Notes: generated by a model from the letters alone, not told the origin. Counted from the first letter of the stretch, positions 16,670 to 26,470 are shown. The stretch is DNA of 64,000 nt from Burkholderiales bacterium RIFCSPLOWO2_12_FULL_65_40 (GCA_001770955.1 MESL01000044.1:32272-96271); one strand, 5' to 3'. Numbers and translations: made by a program.

Positions 16670-16697
16670 CGGGTTACAGCATCGCTACTGTAACCCG
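16670..16697 (-). terminator. Intrinsic terminator after tRNA-Pro
   Basis: Perfect 10-bp stem CGGGTTACAG / CTGTAACCCG around an 8-nt loop. On the minus strand it is followed by TTTTCATTTTT, so it ends the leftward tRNA transcript. Confidence 0.85.
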
Positions 16698-16714
16698 TGG
16701 ACATGTCGAAAAAA

Positions 16715-16791
16715 TGGTCGGTGTGAAAGGATTCGAACCTTCGACCCCTTGCACCCCATGCAAGTGCGCTACCAGGCTGCGCCACACACCG
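16715..16791 (-). tRNA. tRNA-Pro (anticodon GGG)
   Basis: 77-nt cloverleaf on the minus strand including an encoded CCA. The acceptor stem CGGTGTG pairs with CACACCG. The D arm is GGCGCAGCCTGGTAGCGC. The anticodon stem CTTGC/GCAAG holds loop ATGGGGT, giving anticodon GGG for the CCC/CCU proline codons. The T arm has the invariant GGTTCGAATCC. It sits just after the MerR-type gene at the end of the pheST-ihfA cluster, followed by its own terminator. Confidence 0.97.
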
Positions 16792-16817
16792 ACAAGACCG
16801 CAATTATATACTGAATC

Positions 16818-17234
16818 TCAGGCATCCAAAGAGAGCAACGCACGAATTTCCAACAATTCCTGCTTCACGGTGCCCAGGCTGTGCACCGGCGTCTGCGGCA
16901 GCTCGCCTGCCACGGCGTCGGTGTCACTGATGGAGAGTGATGGGGAGGCATCGGCATCCCCCGCTTCGCGCACGCCATGCAGGATTTCCTGCAGCTTGTT
17001 GCGCGCACCGCTGATCGTGAAACCCTGGTCGTACAGCAGATCGCGGATGCGGCGGATCATGAGCACTTCATGGTGCTGGTAATAGCGCCGGTTGCCGCGC
17101 CGCTTCATGGGGCGCAACTGGGTGAACTCTTGCTCCCAATAGCGCAGCACATGGGGCTTGACGCCGCACAGCTCGGCGACCTCACCAATTGTGAAATAGC
17201 GCTTGGCCGGGATGGAGGGAAGCAGCGTACCCAT
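16818..17234 (-). CDS. MerR family transcriptional regulator
   Basis: 138 aa. The N-terminal winged HTH (about 12-80; KRYFTIGEVAELCGVKPHVL, RRGNRRYYQHHEVLMIRRIR) belongs to the MerR family, subgroup seen next to ihfA in many proteobacteria. The C-terminal 50 residues lack the cysteines of metal sensors, and the ligand is unknown. It is the last protein gene of the pheS-pheT-ihfA transcript direction, 119 bp after ihfA. Confidence 0.92.
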   Translation of the reverse strand: MGTLLPSIPAKRYFTIGEVAELCGVKPHVLRYWEQEFTQLRPMKRRGNRRYYQHHEVLMIRRIRDLLYDQGFTISGARNKLQEILHGVREAGDADASPSLSISDTDAVAGELPQTPVHSLGTVKQELLEIRALLSLDA

Positions 17235-17353
17235 GGGTTATGGCAGGAACAATGCAGCGGAAAACCTGTGAGGGTACCGCAGGCGCGAACGCAGCGCCAG
17301 CCGCATGCGGCAATTGAGCCACACCGGCCCGGACGCCAGGCGAGCGGTCGCTC

Positions 17354-17710
17354 TCAGGACCCCGTGCCGTTCTGGATCTGCTCCTTGAGCTTGCTGCTGG
17401 CGTGGAACGTCACCACGCGGCGCGCGCCGATCGGAATCGCCTCACCCGTGCGCGGGTTGCGACCGGGGCGCGGCGCCTTGGTGCGGATCTGGAAATTTCC
17501 AAAACCCGAGAGCTTGACGTCTTCGCCATCGACCAGGCTTTTCGCGATCAGGTCGAAAAATGCATCGATCATGTCCTTGGACTCTCGCTTGTTCAGGCCG
17601 ATGTGCTCGAACAGCAGATCCGCCAGCTGCGCCTTGGTCAGGGCCGGGGTTTCCAGGCTCTCTACGGCAAATTCGATCACGTCATTGCTCCGATCCTGCA
17701 TGGCAGTCAT
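17354..17710 (-). CDS. ihfA: Integration host factor subunit alpha
   Basis: DNA-bending nucleoid protein that pairs with IHF-beta. The 118-aa protein contains the whole HU/IHF fold: TPALTKAQLADLLFEHIGLN, KDMIDAFFDLIAKSLVDG, the KLSGFGNFQIR core and the minor-groove arm KAPRPGRNPRTGEAIPI with its intercalating proline. The ATG overlaps the pheT stop (ATGA at 17707-17710), so ihfA is translationally coupled to pheT, as in E. coli pheST-ihfA. Its N-terminus is about 18 residues longer than E. coli IhfA. Confidence 0.95.
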   Translation of the reverse strand: MTAMQDRSNDVIEFAVESLETPALTKAQLADLLFEHIGLNKRESKDMIDAFFDLIAKSLVDGEDVKLSGFGNFQIRTKAPRPGRNPRTGEAIPIGARRVVTFHASSKLKEQIQNGTGS

Positions 17711-20145
17711 ACGCGCAGCTTCGCGCCCGTTTGCTCCGCCAGCCGTGCCAGCACGGACTGCACGGCAGCGTCGATTTCGGCGTCGGTCAGCGTGGCCTCG
17801 CCGCCCAGGGTCAGGCGCACGGCCAGGCTCTTCTCGCCCAGGGCCAGGCCACCGGTGACGCTGCCGTCCTTGGCCACCTTGGGCCGGTACACGTCGAACA
17901 GCACGGCACCGCGCAGCAGCGTGGCCGGCAGAGCCGCGTGGATGGCGTCCATGATGTCCGCGTGCGTGACCTTCTCGGCCACCACCACGGCCAGGTCGCG
18001 CTCGACGGCCTGGTGCTTGTGCACGGGCGCGAAACGCGGCACCGCGCGGCGCAGCACGGCGTCGAGCTCCAGCTCGAACAGCACGGGCACCTGGGGCAGC
18101 TCCCACGACTGGCGCCACTGCGGGTGCAGTTCCCCCACAAAACCAATGGCGCGGCCGTCCAGCAGCACGCGCGCGCAGCGGCCCGGGTGCATGGCCGGGT
18201 GGCTGGCGGGCTCGAAGCTGGGCTGCAGCGGCGCCAGCAGCGCCTCGACATCGCCCTTGACGTCGTAGAAGTCGATGGCCTGTTCCTTGCGGCCCCACTG
18301 GAGCATGTCGGTGCTGCCACAGGCCAGGCCCGCCACACGCATGGGCTGGTGGAAGCCTTCGACAGTGGTGTCGGTATTCTGCACGGAGGCGTCGCGCAAG
18401 AACACGCGGCCCACTTCGAACAGGCGCACGCGCTCGGCGCGGCGGTCCAGGTTGAACTTCAGCACCTGCAGCAGCGAACCGAGCAGCGACGAGCGCATCA
18501 CGCTCATCTGGCTGGCAATCGGGTTGAGCAGCTTGATCGGGTGGGCGTTGCCAGCCAGCTCACGCTCCCACTGCTCTTCGACAAAGCTGAAGTTGATGGT
18601 TTCCTGGTAGCCCAGGCCCGCGAGCTGGCGGCGCACCGCGAACGGGCTGCGCTGGTTTTCCAGCGGCAGCTTGGGCGTGATGGGCGCCAGCGGCGGCGTG
18701 GTGGGCAGGTTGTTGTAACCCACCATGCGCGCCACTTCCTCGATCAGGTCTTCCTCGATGGCGAGGTCGAAGCGGTACGAGGGCGGCGCCACGGTGACCG
18801 TGCCCTCGCCCAGCGTGACCGGCAGGCCCAGGCCCTGCAAGGCATCGGCACATTGCGCCTGCGTCAGCGGCATGCCGATGACCTTGACCGCACGCGCCAC
18901 GCGCAGCGTGACGCTCTGGGGCTGGGGCATGGCCACCTGCTGGTCCACCACCGGACCGCAGGCGGTCTCGGGCGTGCCGCAGATCTCGATGATGAGCCGG
19001 GTGATGCGCTCGATGTGCTCCACGGTGAGCTGCGGGTCCACACCGCGCTCGAAGCGGTGGCCGGCATCGGTGGAGAAGTTGTAGCGGCGCGAGCGGCCGG
19101 CAATGGCCTTGGGCCACCAGAACGCGGCCTCGACGTAGATGTGGCGCGTGCCATCGGACACGGCGGTCGCGTCGCCGCCCATGATGCCGGCGAGCGACTC
19201 GACCTGCTGGTCGTCGGCGATCACGCCGACCTTCTCGTCCACTTCGACGGTGTTGCCGTTGAGCAGCTTGAGCTGTTCACCCGCCTTGCCCCAGCGGACA
19301 TCCAGGCCGCCGTGGATCTTGTCGAGGTCGAAGATGTGCGAGGGGCGGCCCAGCTCGAACATCACGTAATTGGAGATGTCCACCAGCGGCGCCACGCTGC
19401 GCTGGCCGCAGCGCGCCAGGCGGTCGACCATCCACTGCGGGGTCTTGGCCTGCGTGTTGACGTTGCGCACGATGCGGCCGGAAAAGCGCCCGCACAGGTC
19501 GGGGGCGCTGACCTTGACGGGCAGCTTGTCGCCCAGCGCCACGGGCACGGCGGGGAACGCGGGCGTCTTCAGGGGCGCGCCGGTCAGGGCCGCCACCTCG
19601 CGCGCCACACCATAGACGCTCAGGCAGTGCGCCAGGTTGGGCGTGAGCTTGAGCGTGAACAGGGTGTCGTCCAGATTCAGGTACTGGCGGATGTCCTGGC
19701 CCAGCGGCGCGTCCAGTGGCAGCTCCAGCAGGCCGCCGTGGTCTTCGGAAAGCTTGAGTTCGCGCGCCGAGCACAGCATGCCCTGGCTCTCCACGCCGCG
19801 CAGTTTGCCGACCTTGATGAGGAAGGGCTTGCCGTCCTCGCCGGGCGGCAGCTCGGCGCCCACCATGGCGCAGGGAACGCGGATGCCCACGCGCGCATTC
19901 GGCGCGCCGCAGACGATGTTCAGCAGCTCGCCCTGGCCCACGTCCACCTGGCACACGCGCAGGCGGTCGGCGTTGGGGTGTTGCTGCGCGTCCTTGATCT
20001 CGCCCACGACAATTTTCGTGAACGGCGGCGCCACAGGCTGCAGCTCTTCAACCTCCAGCCCTGCCATGGTCAGGGTATCGGCCAGTTCTTGTGTGGAAAG
20101 CGGCGGGTTGCAGAACTCGCGCAACCAGGATTCAGGAAATTGCAT
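17707..20145 (-). CDS. pheT: Phenylalanine--tRNA ligase subunit beta
   Basis: Large subunit of the alpha2-beta2 PheRS, needed for tRNA-Phe recognition and editing of mischarged tyrosine. The 812-aa protein has the expected order: an EMAP/tRNA-binding domain (about 39-150; VGEIKDAQQHPNADRLRVCQ), B3/4 editing domain (210-380), B5 (400-475), catalytic-like core (480-700) and a C-terminal FDX-ACB domain (about 718-811). It overlaps ihfA by four bases and is separated from pheS by a 121-bp spacer that carries two inverted copies of the dispersed repeat. Confidence 0.97.
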   Translation of the reverse strand: MQFPESWLREFCNPPLSTQELADTLTMAGLEVEELQPVAPPFTKIVVGEIKDAQQHPNADRLRVCQVDVGQGELLNIVCGAPNARVGIRVPCAMVGAELPPGEDGKPFLIKVGKLRGVESQGMLCSARELKLSEDHGGLLELPLDAPLGQDIRQYLNLDDTLFTLKLTPNLAHCLSVYGVAREVAALTGAPLKTPAFPAVPVALGDKLPVKVSAPDLCGRFSGRIVRNVNTQAKTPQWMVDRLARCGQRSVAPLVDISNYVMFELGRPSHIFDLDKIHGGLDVRWGKAGEQLKLLNGNTVEVDEKVGVIADDQQVESLAGIMGGDATAVSDGTRHIYVEAAFWWPKAIAGRSRRYNFSTDAGHRFERGVDPQLTVEHIERITRLIIEICGTPETACGPVVDQQVAMPQPQSVTLRVARAVKVIGMPLTQAQCADALQGLGLPVTLGEGTVTVAPPSYRFDLAIEEDLIEEVARMVGYNNLPTTPPLAPITPKLPLENQRSPFAVRRQLAGLGYQETINFSFVEEQWERELAGNAHPIKLLNPIASQMSVMRSSLLGSLLQVLKFNLDRRAERVRLFEVGRVFLRDASVQNTDTTVEGFHQPMRVAGLACGSTDMLQWGRKEQAIDFYDVKGDVEALLAPLQPSFEPASHPAMHPGRCARVLLDGRAIGFVGELHPQWRQSWELPQVPVLFELELDAVLRRAVPRFAPVHKHQAVERDLAVVVAEKVTHADIMDAIHAALPATLLRGAVLFDVYRPKVAKDGSVTGGLALGEKSLAVRLTLGGEATLTDAEIDAAVQSVLARLAEQTGAKLRV

Positions 20146-20168
20146 AGTCAGACTTCTTTGGCGTGCTC

Positions 20169-20219
20169 TTGAAAAGAGAGCTGCTGGCGCTTGTCATTAG
20201 GGTGTTTCAGAATGAAAAC
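20169..20219 (-). repeat. Dispersed repeat in the pheS-pheT spacer (minus orientation)
   Basis: On the minus strand reads CTAATGACAAGCGCCAGCAG followed by CTCTCTTTTCAA. It faces a plus-oriented copy immediately to its right, so the pair can fold into a long hairpin in the pheST transcript. Confidence 0.7.
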
Positions 20220-20222
20220 TGC

Positions 20223-20264
20223 TTGAAAACCAAGCCTATAAAGCGCTGGCAGCTCACCTTTTTG
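20223..20264 (+). repeat. Dispersed repeat in the pheS-pheT spacer (plus orientation)
   Basis: Reads AAGCCTATAAAGCGCTGGCA then GCTCACCTTTTTG. Head-to-head with the copy at 20169-20219. Confidence 0.7.
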
Positions 20265-20266
20265 CA

Positions 20267-21325
20267 TTACTGGAACTGCGACAGGAAACGGATGTCGCCG
20301 TCGAAGAACAGGCGCAGGTCGTTCACGCCGTAGCGCAGCATGGTCAGGCGGTCGGGGCCCATGCCGAAGGCAAAGCCGATGTAGCGCTCGGGGTCCAGGC
20401 CCATGTTGCGCACCACGTTGGGGTGCACCTGGCCGGAGCCGGCCACTTCGAGCCAGCGACCGGCCAGGGGCCCGTCCTGGAACTGGATGTCGATCTCGGC
20501 GCTGGGCTCGGTGAACGGGAAGAAGCTGGGGCGGAAGCGCAGCACCAGGTCGTCGCTCTCGAAGAAGGTGCGGCAAAAGTCCGTGAAGACGACCTTCAGG
20601 TCCTTGAAGCTGACGTTCTCGCCGATCCACAGGCCTTCGCACTGGTGGAACATGGGCGAGTGCGTGGCATCGCTGTCCACGCGGTAGGTGCGGCCCGGTG
20701 CGATGACGCGGATCTCGGGCATGGGCTGGCCGGCGTCGAGCAGCGCGCGGTGGCGCTTGACATGCTGCACCGCGTGGCGGATCTGCATCGGGCTGGTGTG
20801 CGTGCGCAGCAGGTTGGGCGCCTCGGGCGTGCCGCCCTCGACGTAGAAGGTGTCGTGCATGGAACGCGCAGGGTGGTCCTCGGGCGTGTTCAATGCGGTG
20901 AAGTTGAACCAGTCGGTCTCGATCTCGGGGCCCTGGGCCACGTCAAAGCCCATGGAGCCGAAAATGCCCTCAATACGCTCCAGCGTCAGCGACACCGGGT
21001 GCAATCCGCCCTGCCCGCGCTGGCGCCCTGGCAGGCTCACGTCCAGCGCCTCGGCCTTGAGCTGCTCCTGCAACTCGGCGTCCTGCAGCGCCTGGCGGCG
21101 CGCCGTGAGCGCGGCCTCGATGGCCTGCTTGGCCACGTTGATGGCTGCGCCGCGCGACTTCTTCTCGTCCACGGACAGCTGGGCCATGCCCTTCATGAGT
21201 TCGGTCACGCGACCGGACTTGCCCAGGAACTGGGCCTTGGCGTTTTCCAGATCGGCCGGCGTGGCGCTTTGCGCGAACAGCTGCTGTGCGCTTTCGACCA
21301 GAGAGTCCAACTCGTTCATATGCAT
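20267..21325 (-). CDS. pheS: Phenylalanine--tRNA ligase subunit alpha
   Basis: Catalytic class II aminoacyl-tRNA synthetase subunit. The 352-aa protein has an N-terminal coiled coil (about 1-90) and the class II motifs: motif 2 around [15 protein letters not shown] and motif 3 [13 protein letters not shown] at the C-terminus. The phenylalanine-pocket region [18 protein letters not shown] is intact. Two in-frame ATGs (21325 and 21319) are possible; the second gives the conventional MNELDSLV start. It is downstream of rplT and upstream of pheT. Confidence 0.97.
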   Translation of the reverse strand: MHMNELDSLVESAQQLFAQSATPADLENAKAQFLGKSGRVTELMKGMAQLSVDEKKSRGAAINVAKQAIEAALTARRQALQDAELQEQLKAEALDVSLPGRQRGQGGLHPVSLTLERIEGIFGSMGFDVAQGPEIETDWFNFTALNTPEDHPARSMHDTFYVEGGTPEAPNLLRTHTSPMQIRHAVQHVKRHRALLDAGQPMPEIRVIAPGRTYRVDSDATHSPMFHQCEGLWIGENVSFKDLKVVFTDFCRTFFESDDLVLRFRPSFFPFTEPSAEIDIQFQDGPLAGRWLEVAGSGQVHPNVVRNMGLDPERYIGFAFGMGPDRLTMLRYGVNDLRLFFDGDIRFLSQFQ

Positions 21326-21355
21326 TCTTCAAAAGAAACAAGGGCTAGTGCCCTT

Positions 21356-21405
21356 TCAAGCCCTAGCCCTTGTTGTTTAAGCGCTTGCAGCTATCAAAAA
21401 GATAG
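21356..21405 (+). repeat. Dispersed repeat between rplT and pheS
   Basis: TTTCAAGCCCTAGCCCTTGT then TTAAGCGCTTGCAGCTATCA. In the 95-bp spacer; its left arm also pairs with CAAGGGCTAGTGCCC just upstream. Confidence 0.7.
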
Positions 21406-21420
21406 TTGCTCGCCGTGAAC

Positions 21421-21780
21421 TCAGGCAGCCAGCTTGGCCTTGACCTGTTCCACGATGCTGCCGAAGGCAGCCTTGTCGTGCACCGCGAGGTCGGCCAGCA
21501 TCTTGCGGTCGATCTCGATGGATGCCTTCTTCAGGCCGTTGGCGAACTGGCTGTAGGTCAGACCCAGTTCACGCGCACCGGCGTTGATACGGGCAATCCA
21601 GAGGCGGCGGAACACGCGCTTCTTGGCACGGCGGTCACGGTAGGCATATTGCCCCGCCTTCATTACCGCCTGTTTGGCGATACGGAAGACGTTACCGCGG
21701 CGACCGCGAAAGCCCTTTGCAAGGGCCAGAACCTTCTTGTGACGGGCATGAGCCGTTACACCACGTTTGACGCGAGGCAT
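21421..21780 (-). CDS. rplT: 50S ribosomal protein L20
   Basis: 119 aa, full length, with the highly basic N-terminus [20 protein letters not shown] and the conserved [20 protein letters not shown] segment. It binds 23S rRNA early in 50S assembly. It follows rpmI by 24 bp in the infC-rpmI-rplT operon, where L20 is an autogenous repressor in other proteobacteria. Confidence 0.98.
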   Translation of the reverse strand: MPRVKRGVTAHARHKKVLALAKGFRGRRGNVFRIAKQAVMKAGQYAYRDRRAKKRVFRRLWIARINAGARELGLTYSQFANGLKKASIEIDRKMLADLAVHDKAAFGSIVEQVKAKLAA

Positions 21781-21804
21781 GTGAGTACTCCTTGTTCGTC
21801 GTTA

Positions 21805-22008
21805 TTAAAGGCCGGCACCGGGCAGCATTTGTGCAATAGAGCCCATATTGGTCTCATGCACAGCCACTGCACCACGCAGGTGGCGCTTGTTCTTGGTGGT
21901 CTTCTTGGTCAAAATGTGACGCTTGAAGGCCTGACCGCGCTTGACGGTACCACCTGGACGAACGCGGAAGCGCTTTTTAGCGCTGCTCTTGGTCTTCATT
22001 TTGGGCAT
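21805..22008 (-). CDS. rpmI: 50S ribosomal protein L35
   Basis: 67 aa starting [20 protein letters not shown], the universal L35 N-terminus, and containing [20 protein letters not shown]. The start at 22008 has AGGAG upstream; the longer open frame to 22092 is not part of the protein. Lies between infC and rplT. Confidence 0.97.
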   Translation of the reverse strand: MPKMKTKSSAKKRFRVRPGGTVKRGQAFKRHILTKKTTKNKRHLRGAVAVHETNMGSIAQMLPGAGL

Positions 22009-22179
22009 GTGAATGCTCCTCTTTTTTGTGCTCGTGAGGCGTTTGCAAACCGGCTTGCAAACTTGTTGGCCCCGAGCCACTTTTACCGGCAAGCCTTACG
22101 CCCGCCGAGAAAGGGTGCAAGCACCCTTCCCATGCCAGACAGCGCCTTGGCAGGCGCCGCCCGTCAATCCTTGTCTATG

Positions 22180-22782
22180 TCAGTCCGCCGAATCTGCGCC
22201 CGCCGCAGCGTCTGCTGTCGGCTTGGCCGCAGCCACCTTCTTGCGCGCCGGGGCGATCATCATGATCATCTGGCGCCCTTCCAGCCGCGGGAACTGCTCG
22301 ACCAGAATGGTATCGGCCAAGTCATCGCGAATGCGGTTGAGCAATGCCAGACCCAGCTCCTGGTGCGTGATCTCGCGGCCACGGAAGCGCAGCGTGATCT
22401 TGCACTTGTCGCCCTCCGCCAGAAAACGACGGATGTTGCGCAACTTGATGTTGTAGTCGCCATCGTCGGTCCCGGGACGGAACTTGACTTCCTTGATCTC
22501 GATGACCGTCTGCTTGGCCTTGGCTTCTGCGGCACGTTTCTGTTCAATGTATTTGAACTTGCCGTAGTCCATCAGGCGGCACACGGGCGGATTGGCCGTG
22601 GCGGCAATTTCCACCAGATCCACATCCAGCTCGCCCGCCATGCGCAGCGCCTCCATGAGGCTGACCACACCCAAGGGCTCGTTGTCCGGACCGGAAAGAC
22701 GGACTTCCGGTGCCATGATTTCACGGTTCAGGCGGTGCTTGCGCTCTTCACGGTGGCGACGATCACGAAATTCAGTAGCTAT
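22180..22782 (-). CDS. infC: Translation initiation factor IF-3 (probable AUA start)
   Basis: IF-3 binds the 30S subunit and proofreads start-codon pairing. The N-domain ([18 protein letters not shown], [14 protein letters not shown]) and C-domain ([36 protein letters not shown]) are complete. There is no ATG in frame at the N-terminus. The frame allows a GTG at 22791, but that codon overlaps the AAGGGTGAG ribosome binding site, whereas an ATA at 22780-22782 has ideal spacing and would give (M)[13 protein letters not shown]. Non-canonical AUU/AUA/AUC starts are the known basis of infC autoregulation. 200 aa on this choice. Located between thrS and rpmI. Confidence 0.93.
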   Translation of the reverse strand: MATEFRDRRHREERKHRLNREIMAPEVRLSGPDNEPLGVVSLMEALRMAGELDVDLVEIAATANPPVCRLMDYGKFKYIEQKRAAEAKAKQTVIEIKEVKFRPGTDDGDYNIKLRNIRRFLAEGDKCKITLRFRGREITHQELGLALLNRIRDDLADTILVEQFPRLEGRQMIMMIAPARKKVAAAKPTADAAAGADSAD

Positions 22783-22868
22783 GGCTCTCACCCTTAAATC
22801 AAAACGCTACAAAAAGCGTAGCTGCTTAGGCACGTCCTGCTTACGCAGGAGCGTATTTTCATCAAAAG

Positions 22869-24788
22869 TCAGGCTTTGGATGCAATGGCCTTGACGACAA
22901 GTTCAATGAACTCATCCACAGGCATCACGCCGAGGTCTTTGTTGCCACGGGCGCGCACTGCGACAGCACCGGATGCCCGCTCCTTGTCGCCAGCGACGAG
23001 GATGAAGGGCAGCTTTTGCATGGAATGCTCCCGTATTTTATACGTAATCTTCTCGTTACGCAGATCCAGCGCCACCCGCAAGGGGTGCTGGGGCAGTGCT
23101 TTTTCGAGTTTTTCGGCAATTTCGCGACAGTAGTCGGCCTGTGCGTCAGTGATGTTGAGCACCGCCACCTGCACCGGCGCCAGCCAGGCGGGCAGTGCCC
23201 CGGCGTGCTGCTCGATCAGGATGCCGATGAAGCGCTCGAGGCTGCCCACGATGGCCCGGTGCAGCATCACGGGCCTGTGGCGCGCACCATCCTCGCCCAC
23301 ATACTCGGCGTCCAGCCGCTCGGGCATGGAGAAATCGACCTGCATGGTGCCGCACTGCCACTGGCGGCCGATCGCGTCCTTGAGCGTGTACTCGATCTTG
23401 GGGCCGTAGAAGGCGCCGTCGCCCGGGGCGATCTCGAACTCGCAGCCCGATGCCCGCAGGCTTTCCATCAGCGCGTGCTCGGCCTTGTCCCAGCTTTCGT
23501 CGGAACCGATGCGCGCCTCGGGGCGCGTGGCCACCTTGTAGATGATGTTCTCGAAGCCGAAGTCCTTGTACACCTTCTGCAGCAGGGCCGTGTACGCCGT
23601 GCACTCGGGCAGGATATGTTCTTCGGTGCAGAAAATGTGGCCATCGTCCTGCGTGAAGCCGCGCACGCGCATGATGCCGTGCAGGCCGCCCGTGGGTTCG
23701 TTGCGGTGGCACTGACCGAACTCGCCGTAGCGCAGGGGCAGGTCGCGGTAGCTCTTGATGCCCTGCTTGAAGATCAGGATGTGACCCGGGCAGTTCATCG
23801 GCTTGAGCGCGTAGTCGCGCTTCTCGCTCTCCGTCGTGAACATGTTGTCGCGGTACTTGTCCCAGTGGCCCGTCTTTTCCCAGAGCGTCTTGTCCAGAAT
23901 CTGCGGGCCCTTGACCTCCTGGTAGCCGTTGTCGCGGTACACGCGGCGCATGTATTGCTCCACCTCCTGCCACAGCGTCCAGCCCTTGGGGTGCCAGAAC
24001 ACCGTGCCGGGCGAGTGCTCGTCGATGTGGAACAGGTCGAGTTCGCGCCCCAGCTTGCGGTGGTCGCGCTTTTCGGCCTCTTCCAGCATCGTGAGGTATT
24101 GCTGGAGCTCGTCCTTCGTGGTCCAGGCGGTGCCATAGACACGCTGCAGCATCTCGTTGCGGTGGTCGCCACGCCAGTAAGCACCCGCCACCTTCATGAG
24201 CTTGAAGAACTTGAGCTTGCCCGTGCTCGGCACGTGCGGGCCACGGCACAGATCCTCGAATGCGCCTTCGCGGTACAGGCTCACGTCCTCGTTGCTTGGA
24301 ATGCTGGCGATGATCTCGGCCTTGTAGTGCTCGCCCAGGCCCTTGAAATACTGCACGGCCTCGTCGCGCGGCAGCACGCGGCGCACGATGGGCTCGTCCT
24401 TGGCAGCCAGTTCGGTCATGCGCTTCTCGATCGCCACCAGGTCCTCCGGCGTGAAGGGGCGCTTGTAGGCAAAGTCGTAATAGAAGCCGTTTTCGATCAC
24501 CGGACCGATGGTGACCTGCGCGTCCGGGAACAGCTCTTTCACCGCATAGGCCAGCAAGTGGGCCGTGGAGTGGCGAATCACGTCCAGACCATCAGCATCC
24601 TTGGCCGTGACGATGGATAGCGGGCTGTCCTGGGTGATCTGGTGGCTGGTGTCCACCACCTTGTCGCCGATCTTGCCGGCCAGCGCGGCCTTGGCCAGGC
24701 CAGCGCCAATCGAAGCGGCCACCTCGGCCACCGTGACCGGGCCGGGAAATTCGCGCTGGGAACCATCGGGGAGCGTGATGTGAATCAT
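22869..24788 (-). CDS. thrS: Threonine--tRNA ligase
   Basis: Charges tRNA-Thr and edits Ser-tRNA-Thr. The 639-aa protein has a TGS domain (1-62), the editing domain with zinc-type HSTAH motif near residue 72, a class II core with the zinc-ligand motif MNCPGH near 334, and a C-terminal anticodon-binding domain (about 540-635). The ATG at 24788 has AAGGA upstream and gives the normal start [11 protein letters not shown]. It leads the thrS-infC-rpmI-rplT operon. A leader with an intrinsic terminator lies just upstream. Confidence 0.97.
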   Translation of the reverse strand: MIHITLPDGSQREFPGPVTVAEVAASIGAGLAKAALAGKIGDKVVDTSHQITQDSPLSIVTAKDADGLDVIRHSTAHLLAYAVKELFPDAQVTIGPVIENGFYYDFAYKRPFTPEDLVAIEKRMTELAAKDEPIVRRVLPRDEAVQYFKGLGEHYKAEIIASIPSNEDVSLYREGAFEDLCRGPHVPSTGKLKFFKLMKVAGAYWRGDHRNEMLQRVYGTAWTTKDELQQYLTMLEEAEKRDHRKLGRELDLFHIDEHSPGTVFWHPKGWTLWQEVEQYMRRVYRDNGYQEVKGPQILDKTLWEKTGHWDKYRDNMFTTESEKRDYALKPMNCPGHILIFKQGIKSYRDLPLRYGEFGQCHRNEPTGGLHGIMRVRGFTQDDGHIFCTEEHILPECTAYTALLQKVYKDFGFENIIYKVATRPEARIGSDESWDKAEHALMESLRASGCEFEIAPGDGAFYGPKIEYTLKDAIGRQWQCGTMQVDFSMPERLDAEYVGEDGARHRPVMLHRAIVGSLERFIGILIEQHAGALPAWLAPVQVAVLNITDAQADYCREIAEKLEKALPQHPLRVALDLRNEKITYKIREHSMQKLPFILVAGDKERASGAVAVRARGNKDLGVMPVDEFIELVVKAIASKA

Positions 24789-24837
24789 GGGAATCCTTGT
24801 CAATTCTTTTCAGGTGGGGTGTGCGCTTGCCGGGGCC

Positions 24838-24873
24838 CAAAAGCAAAAAAGCGCGGTACGGGTCCGCGCTTTT
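24838..24873 (-). terminator. Terminator/attenuator candidate between the thrS leader and thrS
   Basis: Perfect 10-bp inverted repeat AAAAGCGCGG (24847-24856) / CCGCGCTTTT (24864-24873). On the minus strand it is followed by TTTTTTGCTTTT. It lies 50 bp before the thrS ATG, in the direction of thrS transcription, so a promoter upstream of it would need readthrough. Confidence 0.75.
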
Positions 24874-24903
24874 CAAGGGTGAGAGAGTGAAATCTCGTGC
24901 AGG

Positions 24904-24953
24904 CGCGAACGGCCAGCCTCAACGGCCGGTGAACATCTCCGATGTAGTTCGCG
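24904..24953 (-). ncRNA. Candidate structured thrS leader element (three-way junction)
   Basis: A 7-bp closing stem (CGCGAAC 24904-24910 with GTTCGCG 24947-24953) encloses two hairpins: ACATC-TCC-GATGT (24933-24945) and GGCC/GGCC (24911-24914 with 24924-24927). This makes a compact 50-nt three-way junction on the minus strand, upstream of the thrS-proximal terminator. No known riboswitch family is recognised, and the fold is by eye only. Confidence 0.4.
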
Positions 24954-25024
24954 GTGTCATAACCAGCATGCCTTTCTCGCCCTTGTGCATTGATCGATGC
25001 GCGCATTTTACCCTGCGCCAGCAA

Positions 25025-25054
25025 AAAAGCCCGAAGCGGCTGCTTCGGGCTTTT
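25025..25054 (-). terminator. Rho-independent terminator after aceA
   Basis: Stem AAAAGCCCGAAGC / GCTTCGGGCTTTT (13 bp) with a GGCT loop, followed on the minus strand by a T-run, starting 18 bp after the aceA stop. Confidence 0.9.
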
Positions 25055-25072
25055 GCGCAGTAGCGCGGCAGA

Positions 25073-26404
25073 TCAGTGGAACTGCTCTTCTTCGGTAGAA
25101 CCGGTCAGTGCCTTCACGCTGGAAGAACCGCCCTGGATCACGGTGGTCACGTCGTCGAAGTAGCCTGCGCCCACTTCCTGCTGGTGCGACACGAAGGTGT
25201 AACCCTTTTCGCGGGCTGCGAATTCGGGCTCCTGCACCATGTTCACGTAGTGCTTCATGCCTTCGCCGCGGGCATAGGCGTGGGCGAACTGGAAGGTGTT
25301 GAACCAGTTGATGTGGATGCCAGCCAGTGTGATGAACTGGTACTTGTAGCCCAGGGCCGACAGTTCTTCCTGGAAGGAGGCGATCTGCGAGTCGTTGAGG
25401 TTCTTCTTCCAGTTGAAGGAAGGCGAGCAGTTGTACGACAGCAGCTTGCCGGGGTTGGCGGCCAGCACGGCCTGCGCGAACTCACGGGCAAAGCCGATGT
25501 CGGGCACGCCGGTTTCGCACCACACCAGGTCAGCGTAGGGTGCGTAGGCGACACCACGGCTGATGGCCTGCTCCAGGCCGTTCTTGACGCGGTAGAAGCC
25601 TTCTTGCGTGCGCTCGCCGGTCAGGAAGGGCTTGTCGTTGGCGTCGTGGTCGGACGTGATCAGGTTGGCGGCTTCAGCGTCGGTACGGGCCAGGATGATG
25701 GTGGGCACGCCCATCACGTCGGCAGCAAAACGGGCCGAAATCAGCTTCTCGCAGGCTTCCTGCGTGGGCACCAGCACCTTGCCGCCCATGTGGCCGCACT
25801 TCTTCACTGCCGCCAGCTGGTCTTCGAAGTGCACGCCGGCTGCGCCAGCGGCAATCATGTTCTTCATCAGTTCGAAGGCGTTCAGGACACCACCGAAACC
25901 GGCTTCTGCATCGGCCACGATGGGCAGGAAGTAGTCGATGAATTCCTTGTCGCCGGGGTTGATGCCGCGGCCCCACTGGATTTCATCAGCGCGCTTGAAG
26001 GTGTTGTTGATGCGGCGCACCATAGTGGGCACCGAGTCGTAGGCGTACAGCGACTGGTCGGGGTACATGGTTTCCGACGTGTTGCCGTCAGCGGCGACTT
26101 GCCAGCCCGACAGGTACACGGCTTCCAGGCCAGCCTTCGCCTGCTGCATGGCCTGACCGGCGGAGATCGCGCCGAAGGCATTCACGTAGCCCTTCTTGGC
26201 ACCGCCGTTGACCTTTTCCCAGAGCTTTTCAGCACCGCGACGGGCCAGCGTGTGCTCAATGGGCAGCGAGCCGCGCAGGCGCACCACGTCAGCAGCGGTG
26301 TAACCGCGCTTGACACCCTTCCAGCGGGGGTTTTGGGCCCAGTCTTTTTCCAGGGCGGCAATTTGCTGTTCGCGGCTCAGTTGTTGGGTCAGGGATTGGG
26401 GCAT
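25073..26404 (-). CDS. aceA: Isocitrate lyase
   Basis: First enzyme of the glyoxylate shunt, splitting isocitrate to glyoxylate and succinate, so allowing growth on acetate and fatty acids. The 443-aa protein has the signature [15 protein letters not shown] with catalytic Cys near residue 201. The C-terminal region [20 protein letters not shown] is family-typical. The ATG at 26404 follows a GGAG ribosome binding site; the frame is open upstream but that part overlaps the operator region. Malate synthase is not in the window. Consistent with acs and several acyl-CoA genes here. Confidence 0.97.
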   Translation of the reverse strand: MPQSLTQQLSREQQIAALEKDWAQNPRWKGVKRGYTAADVVRLRGSLPIEHTLARRGAEKLWEKVNGGAKKGYVNAFGAISAGQAMQQAKAGLEAVYLSGWQVAADGNTSETMYPDQSLYAYDSVPTMVRRINNTFKRADEIQWGRGINPGDKEFIDYFLPIVADAEAGFGGVLNAFELMKNMIAAGAAGVHFEDQLAAVKKCGHMGGKVLVPTQEACEKLISARFAADVMGVPTIILARTDAEAANLITSDHDANDKPFLTGERTQEGFYRVKNGLEQAISRGVAYAPYADLVWCETGVPDIGFAREFAQAVLAANPGKLLSYNCSPSFNWKKNLNDSQIASFQEELSALGYKYQFITLAGIHINWFNTFQFAHAYARGEGMKHYVNMVQEPEFAAREKGYTFVSHQQEVGAGYFDDVTTVIQGGSSSVKALTGSTEEEQFH

Positions 26405-26470
26405 GTGATGACTCCGTCGGTTGATTGAAAAATCTCGAACAACAAAGCTGCTGTCCATGGGGTGTACTTT

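Noticed and set aside
17560..20172. About 870-aa plus-strand open frame opposite pheT
   Set aside because: Antisense shadow of pheT; no start context or domains.
22772..22830. Possible further copy of the dispersed repeat over the infC start
   Set aside because: Only the AGCGTAGCTGC core and a TAGCTATGG fragment match; too decayed to count.
24800..25024. 74-aa frame in the thrS leader
   Set aside because: No threonine-codon run that would suggest a leader peptide, no domain; the RNA structure explains the region better.
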